A DNA stretch of 64,000 nt, taken from contig CBDCRZ010000064.1 in NCBI GenBank assembly GCA_965221135.1, positions 35,723 to 99,722 on the forward strand, given 5' to 3'. The position numbers were made by a program, and so were the translations under genes. Position 1 is the first letter of the stretch. Each line of letters begins with the position of its first letter. The DNA comes from Sansalvadorimonas sp965221135 (lineage in GTDB: Bacteria; Pseudomonadota; Gammaproteobacteria; Pseudomonadales; Endozoicomonadaceae). Below are positions 21,301 through 31,522 of this stretch, one piece after another. The notes under the pieces are model-generated. The model had not been told where the DNA came from, ran no database searches, and was given only the letters and a program-made list of their open reading frames with translations.

Positions 21301-21501
21301 GGAAAAAGAAGAGCGCGAGACCGTTTGATAGATCACATACTCAAAGGCCTGGGGTTTGAGGTGCTACGTATTTCCTATGTTGAGACTGACTCGGTCGCAG
21401 GCCTTGGAACGTTTGTTGATCGGGTGATAAATGCAATGGACGAACAAGAAATGAGTAGCCAGTATGAAGGCCTGAGAGTGAATGACTTGCCAGCCTGGTA
21501 A
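18376..21501 (+). CDS. Copy 7, repeat-RAP protein, intact, 10 repeats
   Basis: About 1041 aa, ten full repeats ordered BB-AA-B-AA-B-A-B. It carries the same 30-bp duplication as copy 6, with one substitution in the second unit (NPSAEHFDQQ). One repeat has an extra Asp codon (GDDDAD near 20010), a 3-bp slippage seen again only in copy 9. The RAP region has variant residues (VLQAVKHAL) compared with most copies. Confidence 0.9.
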   Translation: MLLEDHGRYMRRFADCVFPSLFGLCRLAIYPAIAFTAQPQRTGNRMRFTVNIGAHFCGRELFFIWLMLPLSGGVIEKCAAADKDTKKSWAAIVKPLPASLYPGRTGVRPHASPVPESSMLQWPPVLTTSKTHAEVPSRQQESSEATVRTHPKRRPDRKRQYYRNPSAERFDQQNPSAEHFDQQIEALANEVNRLKKQLHGPHRKSHKTALLDLAFQMTERELHPLRASPKALALLANAFSKLAKYQEGATALDWIMKAVIHRSQKQQLTKQCGFNAQTLSMLLNSLSQVAGDKADTTRKALAKEVGSRDLTDTKEWSAQPLAMVTNGLRQVAGDDADTTRKALAKEVGSRDLTDTKEWSAQHLAMVTNGLSQVARVDADTTRKALAKEVGRRALAGDLKCWIAQDLAMVTNGLSQVTGDDADTTRKALAKEVGRRALAGDLMCWIAQGLAMVTNGLSQVAGDDADATRKALAKEVGSRDLTDTKEWSAQHLAMVTNGLSQVTGDDADTTRKALAKEVGRRALAGDLRCWIAQDLAMVTNGLSQVTGDDDADTTRKALAKEVGRRALAGDLKCWIAQDLAMVTNGLSQVTGDDADTTRKALAKEVGRRDLTDPREWSAQHLAMVTNGLSQVTGDDADTTRKALAKEVGRRALAGDLKCWIAQHLAMVTNGLRQVEGDDADTTRKALAKEVGRRDLTDTKDWSAQPLAMVTNGLSPVAGDDADTTRKALAKEVGSRDLTDTKEWSAQHLAMVASGMSHCSHVIGEDVVQASIQAIMNISPTEQDIIMALDALCRLSLSDDQLKLGYFLVKRLCDMTGFIDTGGPLQHSVGDFLWNLAVLDLCAKQNPLVKDDPDTPRFDIFVKPLMDRENIRDLLSHHWQDRFAYIYWAGISNLEIDVSPALSAPEKKVKVSASQNRVLQAVKHALPNQNIVMEVNIEGFPVDILVGKTLCIEVDGPHHYIQDDTMENDEPLLAKESGKRRARDRLIDHILKGLGFEVLRISYVETDSVAGLGTFVDRVINAMDEQEMSSQYEGLRVNDLPAW

Positions 21502-21559
21502 CCTTTCTACCAGCCACCTGAACGCCACCATTTCAGGCAATGATTTTTCCTGTCCGGTT

Positions 21560-24526
21560 ATGCTTTTGGAGGATCATGGTCGGTATATGAGGCGGTTTGC
21601 TGATTGTGTATTCCCTTCTCTTTTTGGCCTGTGCCGTCTTGCCATATATCCCGCCATTGCCTTTACTGCACAGCCTCAACGAACGGGCAACAGGATGAGA
21701 TTTACCGTGAATATTGGTGCTCACTTTTGCAGGAGAGAATTGTTTTTTATTTGGTTAATGCTACCGCTATCAGGGGGCGTGATAGAGAAATGCGCAGCAG
21801 CAGATAAAGATACAAAGAAAAGCTGGGCGGCAATTGTAAAGCCTTTACCTGCTTCCGTGTATCCCGGTCGTACCTGTGTCCGGCCACATGCCTCTCCTGT
21901 TCCTGAATCATCAATGCTTCAGTGGCCGCCTGTATTGACCACATCAAAGACCCATGCCGAAGTCCCTTCACGACAACAGGAATCGTCTGAGGCTACAGTT
22001 CGAACACATCCAAAAAGAAGCCCAGACAGAAAGAGACAATATTATCGCAACCCTTCCGCCGAGCGTTTCGATCAACAGATAGAAGCACTGGCAAACGAAG
22101 TGAATCGACTCAAAAAGCAACTTCACGGGCCACATCGGGAGAGCCATAAAACCGCGCTTTTAGATCTTGCATTCCAGATGACAGAAAGAGAGCCGCACCC
22201 GCTTCGAGCCAGTCCCAAAGCCCTTGCTCTATTGGCAAATGCGTTTTCAAAATTAGCAAAATATCAAGAAGGCGCCACAGCGTTAGACTGGATAATGAAA
22301 GCCGTGATCCACCGCAGTCAAAAACAGCAGCTAACCAAACAGTGCGGATTTAAAGCCCAAACGCTGGCCATGGTGCTCAATAGCCTGAGTCAGGTCGCCG
22401 GTGACAAAGCCGACACGACCCGGAAGGCGCTGGCCAAAGAAGTGGGGGGGCGTGCCCTTGCCGGAGACCTTAAGTGCTGGATAGCGCAAGAGCTGGCCAT
22501 GGTGACCAACGGCCTGAGTCAGGTGGCGGATGACGACGCAGACACGACCCGGAAGGCGCTGGCCAAAGAGGTGGGAAGCCGAGATTTGACCGACACCAAA
22601 GAGTGGTCGGCCCAGCATCTGGCCATGGTGACCAATGGCCTGAGTCAGTTGGCGGGAGACGACGCCGACACGACCCGGAAGGCGCTGGCCAAAGAGGTGG
22701 GAAGCCGTGATCTGACCGACACCAAAGAGTGGTCGGCCCAGCCTATGGCCATGGTGACCAATGGCCTGAGCCAGGTGACGGGGGGCGACGCCGACACGAC
22801 CCGGAAGGCGCTGGCCAAAGAAGTGGGGAGGCGTGCCCTTGCCGGAGACCTTAAGTGCTGGATAGCGCAAGAGCTGGCCATGGTGACCAACGGCCTGAGT
22901 CAGGTGGCGGATGACGACGCAGACACGACCCGGAAGGCGCTGGCCAAAGAGGTGGGAAGCCGAGATTTGACCGACACCAAAGAGTGGTCGGCCCAGCATC
23001 TGGCCATGGTGACCAATGGCCTGAGTCAGTTGGCGGGGGACGACGCCGACACGACCCGGAAGGCGCTGGCCAAAGAAGTGGAGAGGCGTGCCCTTGCCGG
23101 AGACCTTAAGTGCTGGATAGCGCAAGATCTGGCCATGGTGACCAATGGCCTGAGCCAGGTGACGGGGGACGACGCCGACACGACCCGGAAGGCGCTGGCC
23201 AAAGAGGTGGGGAGCCGTGCCCTTGCCGGAGACCTTAAGTGCTGGATAGCGCAAGATCTGGCCATGGTGACCAATGGCCTGAGTCAGGTGGCGGGGGACG
23301 ACGCCGACACGACCCGGAAGGCGCTGGCCAAAGAGGTGGGGAGGCGTGATTTGACCGACACCAAAGAGTGGTCGGCCCAGCCTCTGGCCATGGTGACCAA
23401 TGGCCTGAGCCCGGTGGCGGGGGACGACGCCGACACGACCCGGAAGGTGCTGGCCAAAGAGGTGGGGAGCCGTGCCCTTGCCGGAGACCTTAAGTGCTGG
23501 TTAGCGCAAGATCTGGCCATGGTGACCAATGGCCTGAGGCAGGTGGCGGGGGACGACGCCGACACGACCCGGAAGGCGCTGGCCAAAGAGGTGGGAAGCC
23601 GTGATCTGACCGACACCAAAGAGTGGTCGGCCCAGCATCTGGCCATGGTGGCCAGTGGGATGTCTCATTGCTCACACGTCATAGGGGAGGATGTTGTTCA
23701 AGCTTCGATTCAAGCAATTATGAACATATCGCCTACTGAACAGGTTATCATTATGGCCCTTTACGCTTTGTGCCGTTTATCTCTGTCAGACGACCAGCTG
23801 AAGCTTGGTTATTTCCTGGTTAAACGTCTTTGTGATATGACTGATTTTATTGACACAGGCGGCCCTCTACAGCAGAGCGTCAGCGACTTCTTATGGAACC
23901 TGGCCGTTCTGGATTTATGTGCAAAACAAAATCCGCTCGTCAAGGATGATCCTGATACACCCCGTTTCGATATCTTTGTTAAGCCGCTAATGGATATGGA
24001 AAATATCAGGGACGTTCTTTCACATCACTGGCAAGACAGATTTGCATATATTTACTGGGCAGGCATTTCTAACTTGGAAATTGATGTGTCTCCTGCTCTT
24101 TCTGCTCCTGAAGAAAAGGCGAAAGTCTCAGCATTACAAAACAGAGTGTTCCAGGCTGTTAAAAGTGCTTTGCCAAACCAAAATATTGTTATGGAAGTGA
24201 ATATTGAAGGGTTCCCAGTTGATATTCTGGTGGGTAAAACCTTGTGTATAGAGGTCGATGGCCCCCATCATTATATTCAGGATGACACAATGGAAAACGA
24301 TGAGCCTCTTCTTGCAAAAGAATCTGGAAAAAGAAGAGCGCGAGACCGTTTGATAGATCACATACTCAAAGGCCTGGGGTTTGAGGTGCTACGTATTTCC
24401 TATGTTGAGACTGACTCGGTCGCAGGCCTTGGAACGTTTGTTGATCGGGTGATAAATGCAATGGACGAACAAGAAATGAGTAGCCAGTATGAAGGCCTGA
24501 GAGTGAATGACTTGCCAGCCTGGTAA
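21560..24526 (+). CDS. Copy 8, repeat-RAP protein, intact, 9 repeats
   Basis: About 988 aa, nine full repeats ordered A-BB-A-B-AA-B-A. A stretch of about 190 bp around 22480-22670 recurs almost exactly at 22860-23050, including rare variants (VADDDAD and QLAGDD), which marks an internal duplication of a three-repeat block. The FAST-like module differs slightly from its neighbours (MTDFIDTG, VSDFLWN), and the RAP leader reads APEEKAKVSA. Otherwise a normal member. Confidence 0.9.
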   Translation: MLLEDHGRYMRRFADCVFPSLFGLCRLAIYPAIAFTAQPQRTGNRMRFTVNIGAHFCRRELFFIWLMLPLSGGVIEKCAAADKDTKKSWAAIVKPLPASVYPGRTCVRPHASPVPESSMLQWPPVLTTSKTHAEVPSRQQESSEATVRTHPKRSPDRKRQYYRNPSAERFDQQIEALANEVNRLKKQLHGPHRESHKTALLDLAFQMTEREPHPLRASPKALALLANAFSKLAKYQEGATALDWIMKAVIHRSQKQQLTKQCGFKAQTLAMVLNSLSQVAGDKADTTRKALAKEVGGRALAGDLKCWIAQELAMVTNGLSQVADDDADTTRKALAKEVGSRDLTDTKEWSAQHLAMVTNGLSQLAGDDADTTRKALAKEVGSRDLTDTKEWSAQPMAMVTNGLSQVTGGDADTTRKALAKEVGRRALAGDLKCWIAQELAMVTNGLSQVADDDADTTRKALAKEVGSRDLTDTKEWSAQHLAMVTNGLSQLAGDDADTTRKALAKEVERRALAGDLKCWIAQDLAMVTNGLSQVTGDDADTTRKALAKEVGSRALAGDLKCWIAQDLAMVTNGLSQVAGDDADTTRKALAKEVGRRDLTDTKEWSAQPLAMVTNGLSPVAGDDADTTRKVLAKEVGSRALAGDLKCWLAQDLAMVTNGLRQVAGDDADTTRKALAKEVGSRDLTDTKEWSAQHLAMVASGMSHCSHVIGEDVVQASIQAIMNISPTEQVIIMALYALCRLSLSDDQLKLGYFLVKRLCDMTDFIDTGGPLQQSVSDFLWNLAVLDLCAKQNPLVKDDPDTPRFDIFVKPLMDMENIRDVLSHHWQDRFAYIYWAGISNLEIDVSPALSAPEEKAKVSALQNRVFQAVKSALPNQNIVMEVNIEGFPVDILVGKTLCIEVDGPHHYIQDDTMENDEPLLAKESGKRRARDRLIDHILKGLGFEVLRISYVETDSVAGLGTFVDRVINAMDEQEMSSQYEGLRVNDLPAW

Positions 24527-24584
24527 CCTTTCTAACAACCACCTGAACGCCACCATTTCAGGCAATAATTTTTCCCATCCGGTT

Positions 24585-27500
24585 ATGCTTTTGGAGGATC
24601 ATAGTCGGTATATGAGGCGGTTTGCTGATTGTGTATCCCCTTCTCTTTTTGGCCTGTGCCGTCTTGCCATATATCCCGCCATTGCCTTTACTGCACAGCC
24701 TCAACGAACGGGCAATGGGATGAGATTTACCGTGAATATTGGTGCTCACTTTTGCAGGAGAGAATTGTTTTTTATTTGGTTAATGCTACCGCTGTCAGGG
24801 GGCGTGATAGAGCAATGCGCAGCAGCAGATAAAGATACAAAGAAAAGCTGGGCGGCAATTGTAAAGCCTTTACCTGCTTCCCTGTATCCCGGTCGTACCG
24901 GTGTCCGGCCACATGCCTCTCCTGTTCCTGAATCATCAATGCTTCAGTGGCCGCCTGTATTGACCATATCAAAGATCCATGCCGAAGTCCCTTCACGACA
25001 ACAGGAATCGTCTGAGGCTACAGCTCGAACACATCCAAAAAGAAGACCAGACAGAAAGAGACAATATTACCGCAACCCTTCCGCCGAGCGTTTCGATCAA
25101 CAGATAGAAGCACTGGCAATCGAAGTGAATCGACTCAAAGCAACTTCACGGGCCACATCGGGAGAGCCATAAAACCGCGCTTTTAGATCTTGCATTCCAG
25201 ATGACAGAAAGAGAGCCGCACCCGCTTCGAGCCAGTCCCAAAGCCCTTGCTCTTTTGGCAAATGCGTTTTCAAAATTAGCAAAATATCAAGAAGGCGCCA
25301 CAGCGTTAGACTGGATAATGAAAGCCGTGATCCACCGCAGTCAAAAACAGCAGCTAACCAAACAGTGCGGATTTAACGCCCAAAACCTGGCCATGGTGCT
25401 CAATAGCCTGAGTCAGGTGGCGGGTGACGACGCCGGCACGACCCGGAAGGCGCTGGCCAAAGAGGTGGGAAGCCGTGATTTGGCCGACACCAAAGAGTGG
25501 TCGGCCCAGCCTCTGGCCATGGTGACCAATGGCCTGAGTCAGGTGGCGGGGGGCGACGCCGACACGACCCGGAAGGCGCTGGCCAAAGAGGTGGGAAGCC
25601 GTGATTTGACCAACACCAAAGAGTGGTCGGCCCAGCATCTGGCCATGGTGACCAATGGCCTGAGTCAGGTAGCGGGTGACGACGCCGACACGACCCGGAA
25701 GGCGCTGGCCAAAGAAGTGGGGAGGCGTGCCCTTGCCGGAGACCTTAAGTACTGGATAGCGCAAGATCTGGCCATGGTGACCAATGGCCTGAGCCAGGCG
25801 ACGGGGGACGACGCCGACACGACCCGGAAGGCGCTGGCCAAAGAGGTGGGAAGCCGTGATTTGACCGACACCAAAGAGTGGTCGGCCCAGCATCTGGCCA
25901 TGGTGACCAATGGCCTGAACCCGGTGACGGGGGACGACGACGCCGACACGACCCGGAAGGCGCTGGCCAAAGAAGTGGGGAGGCGTGCCCTTGCCGGAGA
26001 CCTTAAGTGCTGGATAGCGCAAGATCTGGCCATGGTGACCAATGGCCTGAGCCAGGTGACGGGGGACGACGCCGACACGACCCGGAAGGCGCTGGCCAAA
26101 GAAGTGGGAAGCCGTGATTTGACCGACACCAAAGAGTGGTCGGCCCAGCATCTGGCCATGGTGACCAATGGCCTGAGTCAGGTGGCGGGTGGCGGGTGAC
26201 GACACCGACACGACCCGGAAGACGCTGGCCAAAGAGGTGGGGAGGCGTGATTTGACTGACCCCAGGGAATGGTCGGCCCAGCATCTGGCCATGGTGACCA
26301 ATGGCCTGAGGCAGGTGGCGGGGGACGACGCCGACACGACCCGGAAGGCGCTGGCCAAAGAGGTGGGAAGCCGTGATTTGACCGACACCAAAGAGTGGTC
26401 GGCCCAGCATCTAGCCATGGTGCTCAATGGCCTGAGTCAGGTGGCGGGGCACGACGCCGACACGACCCGGAAGGCGCTGGCCAAAGAGGTGGGGAGGCGT
26501 GATTTGACCGACACCAAAGAGTGGTCGGCCCAGCATCTGGCCATGGTGACCAATGGCCTGAGCCAGGTGACGGGGGACGACGCCGACACGACCCGGAAGG
26601 CGCTGGCCAAAGAGGTGGGGAGGCGTGCCCTTGCCGGAGACCTTAAGTGCTGGATAGCGCAACATCTGGCCATGGTGACCAATGGCCTGAGGCAGGTGGC
26701 GGGGGACGACGCCGACACGACCCGGAAGGCGCTGACCAAAGAGGTGGGAAGCCGTGATTTGACCGACACCAAAGAGTGGTCGGCCCAGCCTCTGGCCATG
26801 GTGACCAATGGCCTGAGTCAGGTGACGGGGGACGACGCCGACACGACCCGGAAGGCGCTGGTCAAAGAGGTGGGAAGCCGTGATTTGACTGACACCAAAG
26901 AGTGATCGGCCCAGCATCTGGCCATGGTGACCAATGGCCTGAGTCAGGTAGCGGGTGACGACGCCGGCACGACCCGGAAGGCGCTGGCCAAAGAGGTGGG
27001 GAGGCGTGCCCTTGCCGGAGACCTTAAGTGCTGGATAGCGCAACATCTGGCCATGGTGACCAATGGCCTGAGCCCGGTGACGGGGGACGACGCCGACACG
27101 ACCCGGAAGGCGCTGGCCAAAGAAGTGGGGAGGCGTGCCCTTGCCGGAGACCTTAAGTGCTGGATAGCGCAAGATCTGGCCATGGTGACCAATGGCCTGA
27201 GACAGGTGGCGGGGGACGACGCCGACACGACCCGGAAGGCGCTGGCCAAAGAAGTGGGGAGGCGTGCCCTTGCCGGAGACCTTAAGTGCTGGATAGCGCA
27301 AGATCTGGCCATGGTGACCAATGGCCTGAGCCAGGTGACGGGGGACGACGCCGACACGACCCGGAAGGCGCTGGCCAAAGAGGTGGGAAGCCGTGATTTG
27401 ACCGACACCAAAGAGTGGTCGGCCCAGCATCTGGCCATGGTGGCCAGTGGGATGTCTCATTGCTCACACGCCATAGGGGAGGATGTTGTTCAAGCTTCGA

Positions 27501-28318
27501 TTCAAGCCATTATGAACATATCGCCGACTGAACAGGATATCATTATGGCCCTTGACGCTTTGTGCCGTTTATCTCTGTCAGACGACCAGCTGAAGCTTGG
27601 CTATTTCCTGGTTAAACGTCTTTGTGATATGACTGGTTTTATTGACACAGGCGGCCCTCTACAGCATAACGTCGGCGACTTCTTATGGAACCTGGCCGTT
27701 CTGGATTTATGTGCAAAACAAAATCCGCTCGTCAAGGATGATCCTGATACACCCCGTTTCGATATCTTTGTTAAGCCGATAATGGATATGGAAAATATCA
27801 GGGACCTTCTTTCACATCACTGGCAAGACAGATTTGCATATATTTACTGGGCAGGCATTTCTAACCTGGAAATTGATGTGTCTCCTGCTCTTTCTGCTCC
27901 TGAAAAAAAGGTGAAAGTCTCAGTATTACAAAACAGAGTGTTCCAGGCTGTTAAAAATGCTTTGCCAAACCAAAATATTGTTATGGAAGTGAATATTGAA
28001 GGGTTCCCAGTTGATATTCTGGTGGGTAAAACCTTGTGTATAGAGGTCGATGGCCCCCATCATTATATTCAGGATGAAACAATGGAAAACGATGAGCTTC
28101 TTCTTGCAAAAGAATCTGGAAAAAGAAGAGCGCGAGACCGTTTGATAGATCACATTCTCAAAGGCCTGGGGTTTGAGGTGCTACGTATTTCCTATGTTGA
28201 GACTGACTCGGTCGCAGGCCTTGGAACGCTTGTTGATCGGGTGATAAATGCAATGGACGAACAAGAAATGAGTCGCCAGTATGAAGGCCTGAGAGTGAAT
28301 GACTTGCCAGCCTGGTAA
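24585..28318 (+). pseudogene. Copy 9, repeat-RAP protein, decayed
   Basis: Fifteen full repeats ordered BB-A-B-A-BBBB-A-BB-AAA, but three lesions are present. Two bases are lost from an A-run near 25138 in the coiled-coil segment (CTCAAAGCAAC instead of CTCAAAAAGCAAC). The seven bases GGCGGGT are duplicated at 26184-26197. The conserved repeat Trp codon is TGA at 26903-26905. The 3' part from 26924, with the FAST-like module and RAP domain, is open to 28318. This is the most damaged copy and is best read as a pseudogene that can still donate sequence to neighbours. Confidence 0.88.
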
Positions 28319-29145
28319 CCTTTCTACCAGCCACCTGAACGCCACCATTTCAGGCAATGATTTTTCCTATCCGGTTATGCTTTTGGAGGATCATGGTCGG
28401 TATATGAGGCGGTTTGCTGATTGTGTATTCCCTTCTCTTTTTGGCCTGTGCCGTCTTGCCATATATCCCGCATTGCCTTTACTGCACAGCCTCAACGAAC
28501 GGGCAATGGGATGAGATTTACCGTGAATATTGGTGCTCACTTTTGCGGGAGAGAATTGTTTTTTATTTGGTTAATGCTACCGCTGTCAGGGGGCGTGATA
28601 GAGAAATGCGCAGCAGCAGATAAAGATACAAAGAAAAGCTGGGCGGCAATTGTAAAGCCTTTACCTGCTTCCCTGTATCCCGGTCGTACCGGTGTCCGGC
28701 CACATGCCTCTCCTGTTCCTGAATCATCAATGCTTCAGTGGCCGCCTGTATTGACCACATCAAAGACCCATGCCGAAGTCCCTTCACGACAACAGGAATC
28801 GTCTGAGGCGACAGTTCGAACACATCCAAAAAGAAGACCAGACAGAAAGAGACAATATTACCGCAACCCTTCCACCGAGCGTTTCGATCAACAGATAGAA
28901 GCACTGGCAAACGAAGTGAATCGACTCAAAAAGCAACTTCACGGGCCACATCGGGAGAGCCATAAAACCGCGCTTTTAGATCTTGCATTCCAGATGACAG
29001 AAAGAGATCCGCACCCGCTTCGAGCCAGTCCCAAAGCCCTTGCTCTTTTGGCAAATGCGTTTTCAAAATTAGCAAAATATCAAGAAGGCGCCACAGCGTT
29101 AGACTGTAAGCGCCAATTATTCCACGTAGCAAAGGATAATCCGAA

Positions 29146-30791
29146 CTACTCGCTTTTTGAGCACTCCCCAGAAGCCTTCACTGCCCAGGGCAACAGGCTT
29201 TCCAGTGCCTCGACGGTCTCGGCGTACGGCAGTTCCTTGAGGACATGCCTCAGATAAGCAAACGGTTCCAGGCCGCTGACTTTGGCACTTTCTATCAAAC
29301 TGTAATAGACGGCACTGGCTTTTGCCCCTTTTGGCGTATCTGCAAACAGCCAGTTGCGCCTCCCTATCGTGAAGGGACGAATGGCATTCTCTGCCGCTGC
29401 ATTACTGATACTCAGATGACCGTCTTCACAATATACCGTTAATTTTGGCCACTGGTTTAACGCATATTGTATCCCTGTGTGTACCAGACTGTCCGGAACC
29501 ACTCGAGAAACGTTTTTCTCCAACCACTCGTGCAGGTCATTGAGCAGAGGGAGACTTTGAACCTGTCGCTGATGTTTTTTCTCATCCACCGTCAAGCCTT
29601 TGATCTTATCTTCCACGGCATAGAGTTTACGGATCTTTCCCAGGGCAACATCGGATTTACTGACCCGGGGATTCTTCTGCTTTTTCTTGCCTCTCTCTTT
29701 AACTTCACCCTTTTTGGCATCCGTAAACTTTCTCCGCACATGGTCGAAGCAACCCAGCTGGGTAATACCTTCCTGCAGGCACACAGCGTTGTAGCTGGCA
29801 TAGCCATCCGTTTGCAGGTATCCCTTGAACCCTTCAAACAGGCGTAGCGGCACCACCTTGCTCCGAGAAGGATCGTAGTCAAACAGCACGGCCGTCTGCC
29901 CCGGTGGGCCTCCCAGGGTGACCCACATGTATTTGTCTGAATGGATCGATTTCGACGGTTCTTTGAGTACTTGAACCCGCGTTTCATCGGCATTGATGAC
30001 CACCCCTGTACGTTGGTGGTCGTACATGAGATTAATCAGCGGTTGTAGTTGAACCGACAAACGGATCAGCCAGTTTGCCATCGTCGTACGCGTCACCGAT
30101 CCGCCGTAACGTGAAAGGATCTTTTCCAGTCGGTACAGCGGCAGAGCATCACAGTATTTGGCAACGATGATGTAGGCCAGCATGTTAGTTGTGACGGCAG
30201 ACTTGGGGATGGGATGCTTTGGCAGCGCGGCAGCCTTGATAACGCGTTTGGTTGCCTGCTTCTCGGAAGCATCATCACCCTGGCGTTCCAGAAAGACAGC
30301 TTTCTCCTGCAGAATCTCCTTTACACGCACCTGGGCAGGAATAATATCCAGCTCTTCACGCACTTTGGTAAAGAAGGTATCAATGGCTCCATCTTTCTCT
30401 TCCTCGCTCAGTTCAACACGTTCCTGAATACGAGGCAGTGAAGGGGAGAGAGGTTTGCGCCCCGACTTTGAGCGTTTTTTTGGTTCAGCTGCTGCAGGCT
30501 CCTCATCGGTGTCATCCGCCTGCTCGGCCTCGTTGAAGATCTCACCTTGAGCGGTATTTTTTCAGAACTGCGACCATACAGCCGTGCCCGTTCAAGCCGC
30601 AGGTACTCTTCCAACAGAGCAATGCGTTTTTGTTGCTCGGCGATAACCGTGGACTTTTTCTCAATCACATCCTCCTGCTGATTGATCACCTTAACCAAAG
30701 TATCAATGTCAGCAGGTTGCCCAGCCGCCTGCGCCGGTGATTCCGGGGAGGTTATTGCTGGAAGAAGAGGAGTGGAGGTCAATAGTTTCAT
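29146..30791 (-). pseudogene. tnpC: IS66 transposase TnpC, frameshifted
   Basis: The N-terminal part from ATG 30791 has a Leu-rich coiled coil (INQQEDVIEKKSTVIAEQQK) and the ERARLYGRSSEK motif before the frame breaks at a run of six A (complement of 30557-30562). The next frame continues QGEIFNEAEQADD and then the full DDE catalytic domain: the ADET Asp, the QTDGYASY Asp and the AAENAIRPF Glu. Adding one A, or a -1 slip on the A-run, restores the frame. The element may therefore be inactive, or TnpC may depend on frameshifting; IS66 transposases are normally single-frame, so inactivation is preferred. Confidence 0.85.
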
Positions 30792-30827
30792 GTCGCCTAT
30801 TGTACCCGCTTTGCCCGCCGCACTCTG

Positions 30828-31196
30828 TTAAGAACAACTGTCATAGTGTCTCTTTTTGTGAGGTGTCATCAGAGCAATGTCGTATCCATCCAGCAACCAG
30901 TTCAACTGCTGACCGGTGAGTGTTACCAGATCGTCTGTTTTCCTGGGCCACCGAAACTTGTCCTCTGCCAGGCTTTTGTAATACAAGACAAAGCCATTGT
31001 TCTCCCAGAACAGACATTTAATTTTGTTGCGCTGACGGTTGGTAAACGCATAAAGGTAGCCATCAAAAGGATTATGACCCAGTTCCTGTTCCACCAGGAC
31101 GGCCAGTCCTTTGAAGGACTTACGGAAATCAACGGGATCACGGTACAGGTAAACATGAGTCAGTTCGGTCGATGGACGCATGACCGGCTGTGTCAT
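30828..31196 (-). CDS. tnpB: IS66 accessory protein TnpB
   Basis: 122 aa, the usual length. It contains the family hallmark DPVDFRKSFKGLAVLV, then FDGYLYAFTNRQRNKIKCL and WENNGFVLYYK. TnpB is required with TnpA and TnpC for IS66 transposition; its biochemical role is unsettled. Its ATG overlaps the tnpA stop as ATGA (31193-31196), so the two are translationally coupled. Confidence 0.95.
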   Translation of the reverse strand: MTQPVMRPSTELTHVYLYRDPVDFRKSFKGLAVLVEQELGHNPFDGYLYAFTNRQRNKIKCLFWENNGFVLYYKSLAEDKFRWPRKTDDLVTLTGQQLNWLLDGYDIALMTPHKKRHYDSCS

Positions 31197-31522
31197 TTCA
31201 GTTGCTCGATCAGTTGACTGGCCAGCGTCAGATTGCTGTGATCAATACCCGACACCCTCAAACCATTGGGGAGTGTAATGGTCAGTGATGCGGATTCGAT
31301 CACCTGGGATGAAGGTGCTAAGGCTACAGGAACAAAGGCAGATGCGGTTTTGTCTTTGTGCTCTACCGCTGCCGGAATATCCTCAAGCTTTTTCTTCCAA
31401 TACCAGAACTGTGCTTGCTTAATACTATTTTGCTCACACCACTGTTTCTGATTCAGGCCAGACTCTCGCCAGGCCTGGAGTCGTTGCTGCCACTGTTCTT
31501 TCACTTCGCTGCGGTTTGCCAT
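31193..31522 (-). CDS. tnpA: IS66 accessory protein TnpA
   Basis: 109 aa from ATG 31522, chosen because AAGGAGG lies five bases upstream; an upstream in-frame ATG at 31564 has no such site. The sequence WQQRLQAWRESGLNQKQWCEQNSIKQAQFWYWKKKL is the N-terminal helix-turn-helix of the IS66 TnpA family, quoted here only by its landmarks WRESGLNQKQWC and FWYWKKKL. It probably binds the IS ends or regulates the element. Confidence 0.93.
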   Translation of the reverse strand: MANRSEVKEQWQQRLQAWRESGLNQKQWCEQNSIKQAQFWYWKKKLEDIPAAVEHKDKTASAFVPVALAPSSQVIESASLTITLPNGLRVSGIDHSNLTLASQLIEQLK

